Source: Crocinitomicaceae bacterium (GTDB lineage Bacteria > Bacteroidota > Bacteroidia > Flavobacteriales_D > Crocinitomicaceae). Taken from it: a DNA stretch of 56,183 bases. The notes beneath the pieces are model-generated. The model saw only the letters and a program-made list of their open reading frames with translations. It was not told where the DNA came from and ran no database searches. Where the stretch lies: contig JAQXBM010000039.1 of NCBI GenBank assembly GCA_029252405.1, forward strand, positions 1 to 56,183. The letters are read 5' to 3'. Shown here one piece after another: positions 9,161 through 19,345 of the stretch. The position numbers were made by a program, and so were the translations under genes. Position 1 is the stretch's first letter; every line of letters begins with the position of its first letter.

Positions 9161-10279
9161 CTAAAAAGTACTCACGTGAATCTTCTTGTTCTTCCATTTG
9201 TACAACACCCCATTTTCGTTGATCGTTTCTTCTTGGGTACTTTCATCTTTTAAGATTTGACTCAAGTAATTGAACGCTTCTTCATTGTCCAAGGTAACTT
9301 TTGATCCATTTGTCATGGCCTCTCCGATGTAAGAGTGCAGCAAACTTTCGTAAGAACTGATGAACAAGTCGTGCGTTGCAAACATGTCGCAACCCATCAC
9401 TTTATCACCCGTAACAGCAATTACTCCAATCACATTAGGATCATTTTTGAAGGCAGTTTTGAAGGTTTCCATGTACTTCGCGAGGTTTTCTTGGTACTCA
9501 GCAGAATTCTCCAGGTTTGTGTACGTCCCTGTTGTCGAAGATGCCCCGTTCGTCGCCGTTTGCTCACCTACTTTTCGCCATACTTCGGATTGATTATCAT
9601 CTGTAGCGGCCGTTTTGCGAATGTCCATGTTGGCTACATTGTAGTACCCCGTGAACTTCCCATCGTTTCCATCTTTGGTCGTCCAACGATTTCTTTCAAC
9701 GCAAAAGGCGCTCAGGTTCACGTTCTCTCCAGGAGCAATCACGACGTCTTGTCCAATCACACGATCTTGCTTCCCTCCTTTCACAACTTCTCCAGCCATG
9801 ATAAAGATGGTATCTTGAGAATTATTCTGCGCAAATAATGTATTTACAGTTCCGTCTACACCTTGTCCAAATGATCCCTGATTGTACTCGACTTGATTAT
9901 TAATGAATTGCGAAGATGGATCAACGACAATCTCGACAATCGAATCATCGGGATGTTCTTCACTCGCATCATCGGCCAAATGCGTTGCTCCTGTTTCAGT
10001 AATGACAATTTTATCATCTTCAATGGCATCCTTCAGCAAGGTAAATTTCCCAATATCCTTGTGCTCTTCTTCGAATTGATTGTTGGCAATAATTGGATAC
10101 AATCGAAGGTTTTCGTATTCGTAGCTCATGTCATATTGTTCAAACTCCGCAGATTCTGTGCTAGGTTCAGAAAATTCGGAAGATCGTTTGATCTTTAAAT
10201 TTTCCTGATTGTATTGAGCAGAACTGTTAAAGTTGATGAGGAATACAGAGCTGATAGTTAGAAGGATGAACTTGTTCAT
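9161..10279 (-). CDS. Secreted protein resembling the ARPP-1/DUF6569 family
   Basis: A 372-residue protein with a signal peptide (residues 1-21, ending SSAQ). After an acidic stretch comes a domain running from LYPIIANN to a block IFIMAGEVVKGGKQDRVIGQ and NLSAFCVERNRW. The GE-x-x-x-GGKQDR and CVE-x-x-RW motifs match, from memory, the ARPP-1 domain (formerly DUF6569) common in Bacteroidota; a profile search would be needed to confirm this. Its biochemical role is unknown. It is a single gene on the minus strand between two plus-strand genes. Confidence 0.65.
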   Translation of the reverse strand: MNKFILLTISSVFLINFNSSAQYNQENLKIKRSSEFSEPSTESAEFEQYDMSYEYENLRLYPIIANNQFEEEHKDIGKFTLLKDAIEDDKIVITETGATHLADDASEEHPDDSIVEIVVDPSSQFINNQVEYNQGSFGQGVDGTVNTLFAQNNSQDTIFIMAGEVVKGGKQDRVIGQDVVIAPGENVNLSAFCVERNRWTTKDGNDGKFTGYYNVANMDIRKTAATDDNQSEVWRKVGEQTATNGASSTTGTYTNLENSAEYQENLAKYMETFKTAFKNDPNVIGVIAVTGDKVMGCDMFATHDLFISSYESLLHSYIGEAMTNGSKVTLDNEEAFNYLSQILKDESTQEETINENGVLYKWKNKKIHVSTF

Positions 10280-10411
10280 GGCAGAATTGATTAATGATTT
10301 ACAGCCTGTACAACTCTGAGCCAGAACGGTTCAAAGGATGAGATTACTCTCCGTAAATGAAGCATCACAGAAAATCCTATCTTTGATTGAACCCAAATCG
10401 AATCGCTGTTC

Positions 10412-11035
10412 TTGACCAAAAAAACCACATACATACAATTCCTACCCATCATTGGGATTTTGACCTTTGTCGCGTTGTACATCGTTGCGGTTTATCAATA
10501 TCCCGGCGGATCAGATTTCAATCCTGATGCAATTGGCTTCGATTGGCGATACAACTATTGGTGCAACTTGAACTATAAAATCGCGTTGAATGGAGAGATC
10601 AATCCAGCAAGACCAATTGGCATCATTGGGATGTATATTCTCGCTTCAAGTCTGCTCTACTTTTTCTACGAATTTCCGCTCTTCTTCAACTTGAAAGCTA
10701 CTTGGCGACAAACCATTCGGATTTCTGGTCTCCTTTCGATGATCTGCGCTGTGTTTATTTACACGGATTACCACGATGCGCTGACGTCACTTTCGGCATT
10801 ATTCGGAATGATATCCTTGCTAGGAGTGGTGATCGGCCTAAAACAAAAAGGAATGAACGGTTTCATGTGGACGGGAATCATCTCCATTTTGCTCATATTG
10901 ACCAATGGCCTTATCTACTTCACGCAACACTTCGTTGCATCACTTCCTATCCTGCAAAAAGTGACCTTTGGATTGATATTGATATGGATTGTGTCTGTGA
11001 ATTCAAGATTTGGAATTAGGAAACAACACAGCTAA
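10412..11035 (+). CDS. Integral membrane protein, DUF998-like
   Basis: A 207-residue protein with about six hydrophobic segments (roughly residues 9-29, 67-87, 98-115, 122-142, 150-170 and 178-197). An acidic loop between the first two holds PGGSDFNPDAIGFDW. The overall layout is like DUF998-type membrane proteins. No ATG fits: an in-frame stop lies at 10388-10390 and the first possible start is TTG at 10412. Function unknown. Confidence 0.6.
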   Translation: MTKKTTYIQFLPIIGILTFVALYIVAVYQYPGGSDFNPDAIGFDWRYNYWCNLNYKIALNGEINPARPIGIIGMYILASSLLYFFYEFPLFFNLKATWRQTIRISGLLSMICAVFIYTDYHDALTSLSALFGMISLLGVVIGLKQKGMNGFMWTGIISILLILTNGLIYFTQHFVASLPILQKVTFGLILIWIVSVNSRFGIRKQHS

Positions 11036-11061
11036 ATTGAAGCTATTATCCTTTTGAAATC

Positions 11062-11646
11062 CTAACTGTCCCCGTGATTGGTTTTATGCAATTCACAATA
11101 CTCCTTGAACCCGATCTCCGTGTCCACCATCACAAGATCAGCAATTTCAACCGTTCCTGTTTGTCCCTGTTCCATTCCTCTCTCCGTGGGCATTGGAGAT
11201 CCAACCCGAATCAATCCAAGGTAATCTGCTTTACAATTTTGACATTTGGAGTGCGTAATGTTCACAGAAGATTTCCGTTGAAAATCAAAGTCATATTGAA
11301 AATCCAGTCGATTCAAGTAACTCACTTCTTGAATTTTCACCAATTCTACTGAATCGAATAGCGTCGCAATGTTGTCTAAAAACTGCTGGGAATAATTGAA
11401 GGAATCAACGTTTTCTAGAACGGTGAAATTCGACGTACTTTCTTCAAAGTCCTGATCGATTCCTATCACATTTCCGCACGACAAACACTCGTGTTCAATC
11501 CTCCAACTACTGTTAAACTGAAATGAACTCGGAATGGCGGTTTGCTCCTGAATATCAAGAGCAGGAACATCTAGATCATCAATCAATTGCTTTCCGTAAA
11601 GCACAATACTTACAGATGGAACCGTTCCTTTTTGAATCATGTGCAA
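11062..11646 (-). CDS. Cytosolic protein with two CxxC motifs, unknown function
   Basis: A 194-residue protein without a signal peptide. It has two CxxC pairs, ECLSCG at about residues 54-59 and KCQNCK at about 133-138, which could together bind one zinc ion as in a split zinc ribbon. A second start (MIQKG) lies two codons downstream. The gene is 38 bp downstream of the next minus-strand gene and may be transcribed with it. Confidence 0.55.
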   Translation of the reverse strand: MHMIQKGTVPSVSIVLYGKQLIDDLDVPALDIQEQTAIPSSFQFNSSWRIEHECLSCGNVIGIDQDFEESTSNFTVLENVDSFNYSQQFLDNIATLFDSVELVKIQEVSYLNRLDFQYDFDFQRKSSVNITHSKCQNCKADYLGLIRVGSPMPTERGMEQGQTGTVEIADLVMVDTEIGFKEYCELHKTNHGDS

Positions 11647-11684
11647 GTATCGTAATATATTTTACCTTTCACGCTTTCGACGCC

Positions 11685-12458
11685 CTATTTCTTCTCAATG
11701 ACCATTCCCGCTAACTTTGAGAACTTGCCACTTGGTGATGAAACGATGGTGATACGAATCAGTCCCATTTGCGCTAACTGCGTGTACGAGTAATTATATC
11801 CTTTCGCTGAGTTCGGATCTTTTGGTATGTTCCATTTCTCCTGAATCGCCAAACCTGGTTGCTTGAACCAAGGAATAACGTCCGCTTCTTCGCAGGTGAA
11901 TTCCAAATCTTCCACAATTTCGATGGTGTAATAGTAATCGTATGAATCTTTTGTACCCTCCAACGCTCTTTGACCGTATGAAAAAGGTCGATCGTCAATG
12001 ATAGGACTCGTAAAGCTTCCTGTTAGAATTGGTACTCCATTGGCATCCATCCCACTATTTTTTCCGTATCGATCATACATTTGTCCTTTTTTGAAATGCA
12101 CATCGCCAGTCGTGTTAAAACCGCCGTTTGCTGGAGGCCAAATGATCGTTCTAGAAGCGATATCATTGCTTACAAACAATTCATTCAATTTTGGCCAATT
12201 CTGATTTAAGTAATACGCCCAAGCCTGATCGACGATTTCAGGTGTGACATTGGAAGCTCCGCTGAACGTTGCCGCAAACGTTTTTTTTGTGTAGAAATCC
12301 GAATCGAAGTGTTTATGGCAATCTGAACTGCTTGATTGCTTGAGCGAATCATCGTGTTCAATGTTCCAGTTGGCTATTGTTCCTTGAGATGCACTTAGTG
12401 AAAATGCAGTAAAGATGCTGATAGCAGTCAGCAGAGCGAATGTGGTGAGTTTTTTCAT
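11685..12458 (-). CDS. Secreted protein of unknown function
   Basis: A 257-residue protein with a signal peptide (residues 1-24, ending SASQ). The mature region has many Tyr, Trp and Asp residues (SYDYYYTIEIVEDLEF, IIWPPANGGF). The acidic/aromatic mix suggests a folded periplasmic or surface domain. No catalytic motif, lipobox or T9SS domain is visible. It is divergent from the broken TPR gene at 12563. Confidence 0.65.
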   Translation of the reverse strand: MKKLTTFALLTAISIFTAFSLSASQGTIANWNIEHDDSLKQSSSSDCHKHFDSDFYTKKTFAATFSGASNVTPEIVDQAWAYYLNQNWPKLNELFVSNDIASRTIIWPPANGGFNTTGDVHFKKGQMYDRYGKNSGMDANGVPILTGSFTSPIIDDRPFSYGQRALEGTKDSYDYYYTIEIVEDLEFTCEEADVIPWFKQPGLAIQEKWNIPKDPNSAKGYNYSYTQLAQMGLIRITIVSSPSGKFSKLAGMVIEKK

Positions 12459-12539
12459 GATTTAAATATAGTCAATTCGCGGAAAATCTGTAATACCTAT
12501 TTATGCTGTTTAAGAATCGACAAGAAACAGTAATTTCTG

Positions 12540-12547
12540 TAAATTTG
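12540..12547 (+). promoter_or_regulatory. -10 element (TAnnTTTG) of the TPR/HTH gene
   Basis: TAAATTTG at 12540-12547 matches TAnnTTTG exactly, 15 bp before the ATG at 12563. No TTG is found 18-20 bp upstream. It supports the start at 12563 over the longer ORF beginning at 12503, which would place this element inside the gene. Confidence 0.45.
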
Positions 12548-12562
12548 AAGCTACTGAACAAA

Positions 12563-14191
12563 ATGATGCGCTACTCGAAACTTCTGGTATTTCTATTATT
12601 TGCAACGGCATTCAATTCTGCCGTTGGTACAAGCCTTTGTTTCGGGCAATCGAAATCGGACTCCATTAAAGCCATTTGGGAAAATGATGAAGAGAGTGTC
12701 GAAACGCGTTTTGCCGCCTTTGAAGCCTACTTTCAACTCCATGTTTTATCGAATCCGAAGGAAATTATCGCATCAAGCGAACCACATTTTGAACTTGCCC
12801 AAAAAGTAGAGTCAAAGCACGAATTGCTACTTGTTGGGAAATAAGGCTCAAGCCCTTTCGATGATTGGCGACAATTACGGATCAATCGAGGTCTTAAAAA
12901 GAGGATACCGTATAGCCGAGAATTACAACGATTCAGTGAGTATGGCTTCCAATCGCGTCAATCGAGGGATTATTCACGTCATGCAAGGCAACTACCAAGA
13001 AGCGGTATAAACTACAGAAAAGGACTGATCATTTTTGAGGAAAAGAACATGCTTGAGCAGCAGGCGAAGATTTTGAACAATCTCGGATTGATCTTTTATG
13101 AAATCACCGACTTTGAATCAGCGCTGAAATATTTTAAAAAGTCCTTGAAGATTTTAGAAGAATTGGGAACTGCCGAGACTTCTGGATACATCTGGCTAAG
13201 TATTGCTGGAGCTCAATTCGAACTCAATTTAGAGAAAGATACATTGGATTACGCGGAAAAAGCCATTGGAATACTTGAGCTACAACAAGACAAAATAAGT
13301 TTGAGCATTTGCCATTCACTTCTCACTAGAATCTATGAGAAGAAAGGAAAAACGGAAAGAGCCATTATCAGCATCCAAAAGAGCATAGAAATTTCAGAGG
13401 AAATCGGAAATCCATCCTCCACGATTGAGTACAAGGTATTTCTCGCCAACTTGACTCTGGAGCATAATCTTGAAAAAGCAATGGAAATTGCAAAAGAAGG
13501 ATTGGCATTCATCAATACATCAAATGAAGCCGAAACGAGTCTAAAAAAGGACGTCTATGACCTGCTTTACAAATGCTACAAGGCAAAAGGAGAATCAGAA
13601 CTATCGCTTATCATGTTGGAAAAATATACGCAGTATAGCGACAGCCTGTCAATGGAGAAAAAAAACTACGACATCATCAAGATTACCATTCAGGACGAAT
13701 ATCAAAAGGAATTATCGGCTGAAAAACGTAACAACGATAAAGAGACAACGGATCTGAAACGCTCTCAATCGACGCAACTGGTTGTCATTACTTCCATTGC
13801 GCTTGGCGCTTTAATCATACTTTTTCTCTTCTTCAGATGGAAAAACGTGCAAAGCAATCGTGAACGTGAAGCACTCTTGGAAGAAATCGATTCACTCAAA
13901 TCGGAGCAAAACAAAGACGAAGGAGTCAGCGATGCAATTGGCTTTCGTCTTGACCGGGAAAAAATTGAAGCCGCTATTGATAGGAAAATCAATGAAACTG
14001 ATTGGAACGTTCTGAATATCTTACTTGATGATCCTGTGATCTCGAACAAAGACATTGCAGCAAAAGCGTTCTTAAGTGTCGACGGTATTGGTTCTTCTTT
14101 GAGAAGAATGTACGAGTTCTTGGAAATCAAGGAGTCCAAATACAAAAAGATTTCCTTGCTACTCGAAGCGGTTAAAATTTCAAACCAATAA
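12563..14191 (+). pseudogene. TPR protein with membrane helix and C-terminal HTH, split by two frameshifts
   Basis: Three reading-frame pieces make one protein. The first (12563-12844) has a signal-like N-terminus and then runs into TAA. The second (codons from 12837 to the stop at 13008) reads GNKAQALSMIGDNYG and ends QGNYQEAV. The third, in the same frame as the first, continues INYRKGLIIFEEKN and goes on to 14191. Together they give TPR repeats, a transmembrane helix (LVVITSIALGALIILFLFF), a short coiled coil and a C-terminal helix-turn-helix-like domain. This is the layout of Bacteroidota TPR/membrane/LuxR-like regulators. An extra base in the GGG at 12836-12838 and a missing base near GCGGT at 13002-13006 would explain both shifts. 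Either sequencing errors or true decay. Confidence 0.75.
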
Positions 14192-14288
14192 TCCATTGTA
14201 CGTAGGAAACGCAATTAAACAAAGGATTCACGCATAGGCGTGAGACAAATTCACTTCAAATCGCTGAAATTTGTAGCACAAACTTTAA

Positions 14289-15827
14289 TTGATAAAACTT
14301 TCAAAGATGATAAAACTCTCAGTGTATTTCATGTTCGTCCTTTTGCCGATAATTAGCTTCGGTCAATGGCAATTAATGGGGAACAAAATTGACGGCACAA
14401 CGGATGGAGACAAAATTGGATCTACCCACTCGCTTGATATCGATTCAACAGGAACTACAATTGCATTCGGCACAGCAACGAATAGTGACTTTTTTCCCTT
14501 CTCTGGATTTGCCAAGGTCATGGATTGGAATGGAACAGATTGGGTTCAGCGCGGAGATACTTTCTTTGGCACTGACCCAGCATACGAAGGAACGGTTTCT
14601 GCCGTGAGCTTGAGTGCAGACGGAATGACCGTCGCTGTGAGCAGCCCATGGGGATTCAATGCACTCGGATATAAAAGCGGAGTAGTTCGCGTGTTCGATT
14701 GGGACGGAACGAATTGGATCCTTCGCGGAGAGAACATTGACGGCGAAGGGAACGCCAGTCCAACTTTGTCTGGAGATGTTTTTGGAACGGCGCTTGAGCT
14801 TAGTTCGGATGGAAATAAAATCGTCATTGGCGCACGATCAAACTCTCCACAAGCTGGTGCAATCCAGTTCTCAGGACATGCCCGTGTGTATCATTGGAAC
14901 GGAACAGATTGGATCCAGATAGGGTAAGATTTAGACGGCGACGCGATTGGTGGTGTTCAGGAATTCGGTTATTCCGTTAGCATTAGTGATGATGGAAATC
15001 GAGTGGCCGTTGGTGGAAGATCCTACAGCACAAGTGTTCAAGAAGCTGGTTGTGCGCGCATGTTTGAATACAATGGTTCTTCCTGGGTTCAATTGGGCGA
15101 TAAACTCTTTGGAACCGAACTCGGTGAACAGATGGGATCAGCGGTAAAACTCACTCGTGATGTAAATTCAGTAGCCATCGGATCACCTGAAACGCTTTCG
15201 ACATCAACAGGAAAAACGAGAATGTTCGATTGGAATGGTTCGAATTGGGTACAAAGAGGAAACGCAATTTTAGGCTCACTAACGAGTAAATCTGGGCTCT
15301 CCATCGATTTAAGTTTTGACGGAAACATTATCGCCGTTGGTGAACCTTGGGCAAATAGCTTCAACGGCACAGTGAAACTTCACGAATGGAATGGGAGTTC
15401 TTGGCAACAATTGGGCACTACCCTTTCACCTTCGAATTCTTCAGCCATCGTTTCTTTTGGAAGTGCGTTGAGACTGAATTCCAATGGATCGCGAGTTATC
15501 ATCGGCGAACCGTCGAATGATGAAGCAGGTTTTAATACAGGACAAATTACCGTTTTTGGTGATGGGTCAGATGCTGGCCCGGCAGAATTGACCGAAGTTG
15601 AAATTCACCTCTTCCCTAACCCTAGTTCAGATTTTATTTCTATTTCATCTGAGGAAAACATCGAATCTGTTCTGATCTTAGATATGACAGGGCGCGAAAT
15701 ACTGAACATTAAGGCGAATTCAAACAATGTTGAATTGGACGTCAAGGCTAAAGCGAATGGAAAATATGCCGTGAGAGTTATTACGCAAAACGGAATTAGA
15801 GTTATTCCTTTTATCAAGAATGACTGA
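14289..15827 (+). pseudogene. Seven-repeat T9SS-sorted surface protein interrupted by in-frame TAA
   Basis: A signal peptide (ending ISFGQ) is followed by about seven repeats of roughly 65 residues. Each contains an HxWNGTDWxQxG-like turn followed by S-x-DG-x-x-x-A-V-G, the pattern of FG-GAP/WD-like propeller repeats in flavobacterial surface proteins. A T9SS type A sorting domain begins at about LFPNPSSDFISIS and runs to the end. A TAA at 14925-14927 interrupts the frame after WIQIG at codon 213, and the same frame continues with DLDGDAIGGVQEFG. In the sister repeats the residue at this spot is D, N, E or T, so a single GAA-to-TAA change would suffice. The truncated product would lose its sorting domain. 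Confidence 0.8.
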
Positions 15828-15938
15828 TCTAACCGTCTGCTTTTATTGCTGGATGGATACGATCTAATCTGAATTACTGCTCTACAAGTAGCTGAAAATC
15901 GTCTCGAAAGGGACGAATTTCTGTTTTATGAAGCTGCA

Positions 15939-16511
15939 TTAAACTTCTCTTACCATGAACCACAACGCTTTGCCTCCACCTGAGTCTGGCCATGTATGAT
16001 AGACTTTGAAGCCATAGCGTTCGTAAATTTCCTTGTTACGCTCAACTGACGTCTCCAAAATAATTGGCAACTTCTCTTTTTCAGAAAGGTCGAACAAGTA
16101 ATCTTTCATTTCAAATCCAGCCTTACCTCCGCCCTTCTGCACGCCAAGAAACCAGAAATATAGATGGTCCTGCTCTATTCTATTCTTCTTGATGTAGGAT
16201 TCTCGCTTCAAGGTTTGGAATACCTTTTTTACTGGAATGGAGAACGCAAAACGCACTTCAAAATAGATCTCCTTCACACTGAATGATTTGACATTCGACG
16301 CAAAACATAAAGCTGTTCCCATCTTGTTATCGGAGAGATAAGCACCATTTCTGTTCAGCGCTTTCACAAATGCATAATCCGCGAGTCGACTGATCTTCTT
16401 TCGACGATTTCCTTTGTCCCCAATCACAATGTTGACACTAGGATTCGCGTCGAAGGTATCTGCGATAATTCGAACTGAATCCTTCTTGTGTTTTTCTTGG
16501 GCGATGATCAT
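15939..16511 (-). CDS. GNAT family N-acetyltransferase
   Basis: About 190 residues with the GNAT acetyl-CoA loop VQKGGGKAG (Q/R-x-x-G-x-G/A pattern) preceded by the strand LYFWFLGV, and followed by the C-terminal LETSVERNKEIYERYGFKVYH, in which the N-x-x-x-x-x-x-Y-GF signature is typical. The ORF is open back to 16547, but the methionine at 16511 (MIIAQEKHKK) is a better start because the preceding residues look untranslated. The substrate cannot be told from the sequence. Confidence 0.85.
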   Translation of the reverse strand: MIIAQEKHKKDSVRIIADTFDANPSVNIVIGDKGNRRKKISRLADYAFVKALNRNGAYLSDNKMGTALCFASNVKSFSVKEIYFEVRFAFSIPVKKVFQTLKRESYIKKNRIEQDHLYFWFLGVQKGGGKAGFEMKDYLFDLSEKEKLPIILETSVERNKEIYERYGFKVYHTWPDSGGGKALWFMVREV

Positions 16512-16709
16512 GGTGCGAAGATAGCTGTTGAAAACGAAAAAAACCACGTACGAACCTGCCCTTTATCCTGATTTTTCTCCATTAAGCCAATTGCTTATTC
16601 AATCCATGTAATGTTCAAAAGAACAACTCAATATGAGTCATACCTTTAATTAAGGAAGGTTTTCAATTGATTCCACGAAAACAATTGTTGAATTTCTGTA
16701 ACTATTCTG

Positions 16710-16724
16710 AAGACAAGATGTCTT
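16710..16724. promoter_or_regulatory. Short inverted repeat upstream of the beta-barrel receptor-like gene
   Basis: AAGACA-AGA-TGTCTT is a perfect 6-bp inverted repeat with a 3-nt centre, 34 bp before the start at 16758. It could be an operator or a 5'-leader hairpin; nothing else in the window repeats it. Confidence 0.3.
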
Positions 16725-16757
16725 ATGGATAAATGATACCAAATAACTAACTCGCTC

Positions 16758-19160
16758 ATGAGAACCTCATTCCACTCAATCGCCATAACTGCCTTCAGTT
16801 TAATATTCTCGTGCTTTGCATTTGCGCAACAACAAGTTGAAGTAACCGGACAAGTGAAAGACGAACGAAGTAAAGAAAACCTGCCTTACACAAAAGTTGT
16901 AGCCCTCAACGCATCTGATAGTATTATTCAGGGTGGAATAACAGATGAAAACGGATTTTTTCGACTTCCACTGAATCCAGGGATGTATAAATTCGTCATC
17001 AGCGCCTATGGTTATGATAATGACACAGTTCCTTCAGCTATTATTAGAGAAGATAAGTTTTTGGGCGTAGTTCGATTGAAAGGCAGTGTCTTGGACATTG
17101 ACGAAGTAAAAGTCAGTGCGAGTTCAAGAATTGATTTGTTGGAAAAAGACGTACAAGTCGTTACTGAAGAACTTAAAAAAGGATCAACAGCCGCCAAAGA
17201 TGTTTTGGATAGAATTTCAGGAATCTCTTACGACGAGTACTCAGGCGTTTTGAAAGTTGACAACGACGCGAACATCATGGTTTTGGTTAACGGCGTTGAG
17301 AAAAGTCAGGAATACATTCAAAACTTGGAGCCTGAACGACTTCTTCGTGTTGAAACTATTCGTGATCCGGGAGGTCGCTATGGATTGGAAGGTTACACAG
17401 CAATTGTGAACGTCATCTTAAAGCGAAACTACAAAGGATCGGAACTCTACCTCGAGCAAATGAACTTGGTTGATATCGTACCTGAGCACAACCGTTTGGA
17501 TTACATGATCGGCAGTATTAATGCAACATACAACTTCACGAAGAACGATTTAAACATCTACGGATCGGCCTATTTGGAGCGAAAAAACTTCAAGCTAACT
17601 TCCGAATCAACAACTGAATACGTAGATGGAACCGTGGTAGAAGAAAATGCCGAATGGCGCGTTCCAAATACGAACATTTTGGAAACTGGCGCATACTATA
17701 CCTTGGGTGTCGATTATCGAATCAATCCAAAACACATCATCAGTTTTGAAAGTAACATTCAAGCGTTCCCGATGAGTTTGAGTCAAGAACACCTTGATTA
17801 CCACACCGACGTCATTTCAAACGGAGTAAAAGTTGATGAATACTTATTCACGATGCGCAACAAGAGCAACACCGCCAATTTCCTTAACTCCTTTTTTTGG
17901 ATTGCTGACTTTAACGAGCGCACAAAATTGAATGTGAATTTCACTCATTCTAACTACAAAGACGATTACAATTATCGCACGTACCAAGAAGGCGTGTATA
18001 GCCGATCGGAAATCGGGATTGATAAGAAACAATATACACGAGGTTACGCAGAACTTGATCATATCCTATCAAAGAAGACAAGTGTTCAATTTGGGTATGG
18101 AAATACTTGGAGAGAGTTGGAAAATGAATTCAATGTGACAGTAACTACTCCTAACCCTGCTGAGTCTTCTGAGTTCTCCAGTGATTTCAGACTCACCGAT
18201 ATGCGACACAAGCTCTATTCCAACTTCTCATGGAAAATTGGAAAGAAATGGAGTTCACGCATTGGAATAGCAGCTGAATCCTCTGCTCCTCGCGTTGATG
18301 ATCAACAATTAAGCTACATGATTCTTCAGCCTCTGTTTGATTTACGCTTCGCGGCAAACAAGGACCTCAACTTCATGTTGAAGTATAGAACGACGAGCAG
18401 TTACCCAACGATTTCTCAGACCAACCCGTTCACGAGTTTGGTCAACCCGAGAATTTGCGCAACTGGGAACCCGTATTTGCGCCCATCAACGACGCATCGT
18501 TTCTCGCTTCGCATCAACATGTTCCAAGGAATTTTGGCGCTCGAGCCGTATACACATTATTCGAATAACACCGTCGTGAATGTTGGAGAACTGGATGCCA
18601 ACGACATTTTCAATTTCCGCTTTGAAAATGCAGAACTCTACCAACGCACCGGAGCAAAAATGAACTTCAGTCATTTCTTTAAGCCTGGAATCATCATTCA
18701 AGCAAATACCGAGGTATTCCATTCAAAAATTGTTTCTACAAGCAAAACGAACAGTTTAATGGATTGGCGCGCAGATGTTGACCTCATCTACATGTTCATG
18801 AAAACGGAAACCTTGTTAGGATTGAAATATCAACGTCAGCAAAGCAAAATGATCAATGGACTCGGTTGGGACAAAGGCGACGTCGATTTCTGGCTACTGT
18901 TTTACAAACGTCCTTTCTTCAAAAAGCGCGCGAGCGTCATGTTTGGATACTTCCTCCCGATTAATTTTGGAGCGAGTTACACTCAAGGTTCTTACGCCGA
19001 GACGACTGGAATTACCCTGCGAACGGATAATGATGTTTCTTTGGTGAAGAACATGTTCATTCTTGAGTTGAGCTACCGATTCAGCAAAGGAAAATCAATC
19101 AAGAAAACGGAAAAAGTCATCCAGCGCGAAAATGAAAATCAAGGCGGCGGAATGTTTTAA
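16758..19160 (+). CDS. Outer-membrane beta-barrel protein, TonB-receptor-like, with carboxypeptidase-like N-terminal domain
   Basis: An 800-residue protein. A signal peptide (residues 1-23) is followed by a CarboxypepD_reg-type domain (about 26-110: EVTGQVKDERSKENLPYTKV ... GGITDENGFF), a plug-like segment (about 130-220: VLDRISGISYDEYSG, TIRDPGGRYG) and a beta-barrel up to LELSYRFSKG. A short Gln/Gly-rich tail follows. This is the layout of the flavobacterial 'outer membrane beta-barrel family' (OMP_b-brl_3). No TonB box is evident and no SusD partner follows, so the substrate and energy coupling are unknown. Monocistronic. Confidence 0.85.
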   Translation: MRTSFHSIAITAFSLIFSCFAFAQQQVEVTGQVKDERSKENLPYTKVVALNASDSIIQGGITDENGFFRLPLNPGMYKFVISAYGYDNDTVPSAIIREDKFLGVVRLKGSVLDIDEVKVSASSRIDLLEKDVQVVTEELKKGSTAAKDVLDRISGISYDEYSGVLKVDNDANIMVLVNGVEKSQEYIQNLEPERLLRVETIRDPGGRYGLEGYTAIVNVILKRNYKGSELYLEQMNLVDIVPEHNRLDYMIGSINATYNFTKNDLNIYGSAYLERKNFKLTSESTTEYVDGTVVEENAEWRVPNTNILETGAYYTLGVDYRINPKHIISFESNIQAFPMSLSQEHLDYHTDVISNGVKVDEYLFTMRNKSNTANFLNSFFWIADFNERTKLNVNFTHSNYKDDYNYRTYQEGVYSRSEIGIDKKQYTRGYAELDHILSKKTSVQFGYGNTWRELENEFNVTVTTPNPAESSEFSSDFRLTDMRHKLYSNFSWKIGKKWSSRIGIAAESSAPRVDDQQLSYMILQPLFDLRFAANKDLNFMLKYRTTSSYPTISQTNPFTSLVNPRICATGNPYLRPSTTHRFSLRINMFQGILALEPYTHYSNNTVVNVGELDANDIFNFRFENAELYQRTGAKMNFSHFFKPGIIIQANTEVFHSKIVSTSKTNSLMDWRADVDLIYMFMKTETLLGLKYQRQQSKMINGLGWDKGDVDFWLLFYKRPFFKKRASVMFGYFLPINFGASYTQGSYAETTGITLRTDNDVSLVKNMFILELSYRFSKGKSIKKTEKVIQRENENQGGGMF

Positions 19161-19203
19161 TTAAAATTCGAATCCAATTTTGATGTAATAATTCAACGGT
19201 TCT

Positions 19204-19230
19204 ATCTTAAAGAAATCAGTACTTTAAGAT
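19204..19230. repeat. 9-bp inverted repeat upstream of the SDR operon
   Basis: ATCTTAAAG (19204-19212) and CTTTAAGAT (19222-19230) are perfect inverted copies separated by 9 nt. There is no T tract, so a terminator for the upstream gene is unlikely; an operator for the downstream operon is possible. Confidence 0.4.
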
Positions 19231-19345
19231 CATAAATCGAGCGCATTTGATCGTTTCGGCGAAATGTGTTCGACCTTCTGCGAATTGTATACATCTCACG
19301 ACAACATATTCCTGAGATTTGTAAGTGAACACTTAATCAGAAATT

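Noticed and set aside
9146-9162. Hairpin AGAATCT-TTG-AGATTCT as a terminator
   Set aside because: It has a short stem and no T tract on either strand.
9335-9838. Open frame of 167 codons on the plus strand
   Set aside because: It lies wholly inside the minus-strand ARPP-1-like gene, which has a signal peptide and recognisable motifs. The plus-strand product has no protein-like character.
10291-10482. Short minus-strand frame of 63 codons
   Set aside because: It overlaps the start region of the plus-strand membrane protein gene and shows no motif.
12503-12562. Longer N-terminus of the TPR gene
   Set aside because: An exact TAnnTTTG element at 12540-12547 and a normal signal-like sequence from 12563 favour the later start.
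16758-19160. SusC-like transporter for the glucan system
   Set aside because: The protein has a carboxypeptidase-like domain and barrel, but no SusD partner, no operator and no link to the glucan genes 10 kb away.
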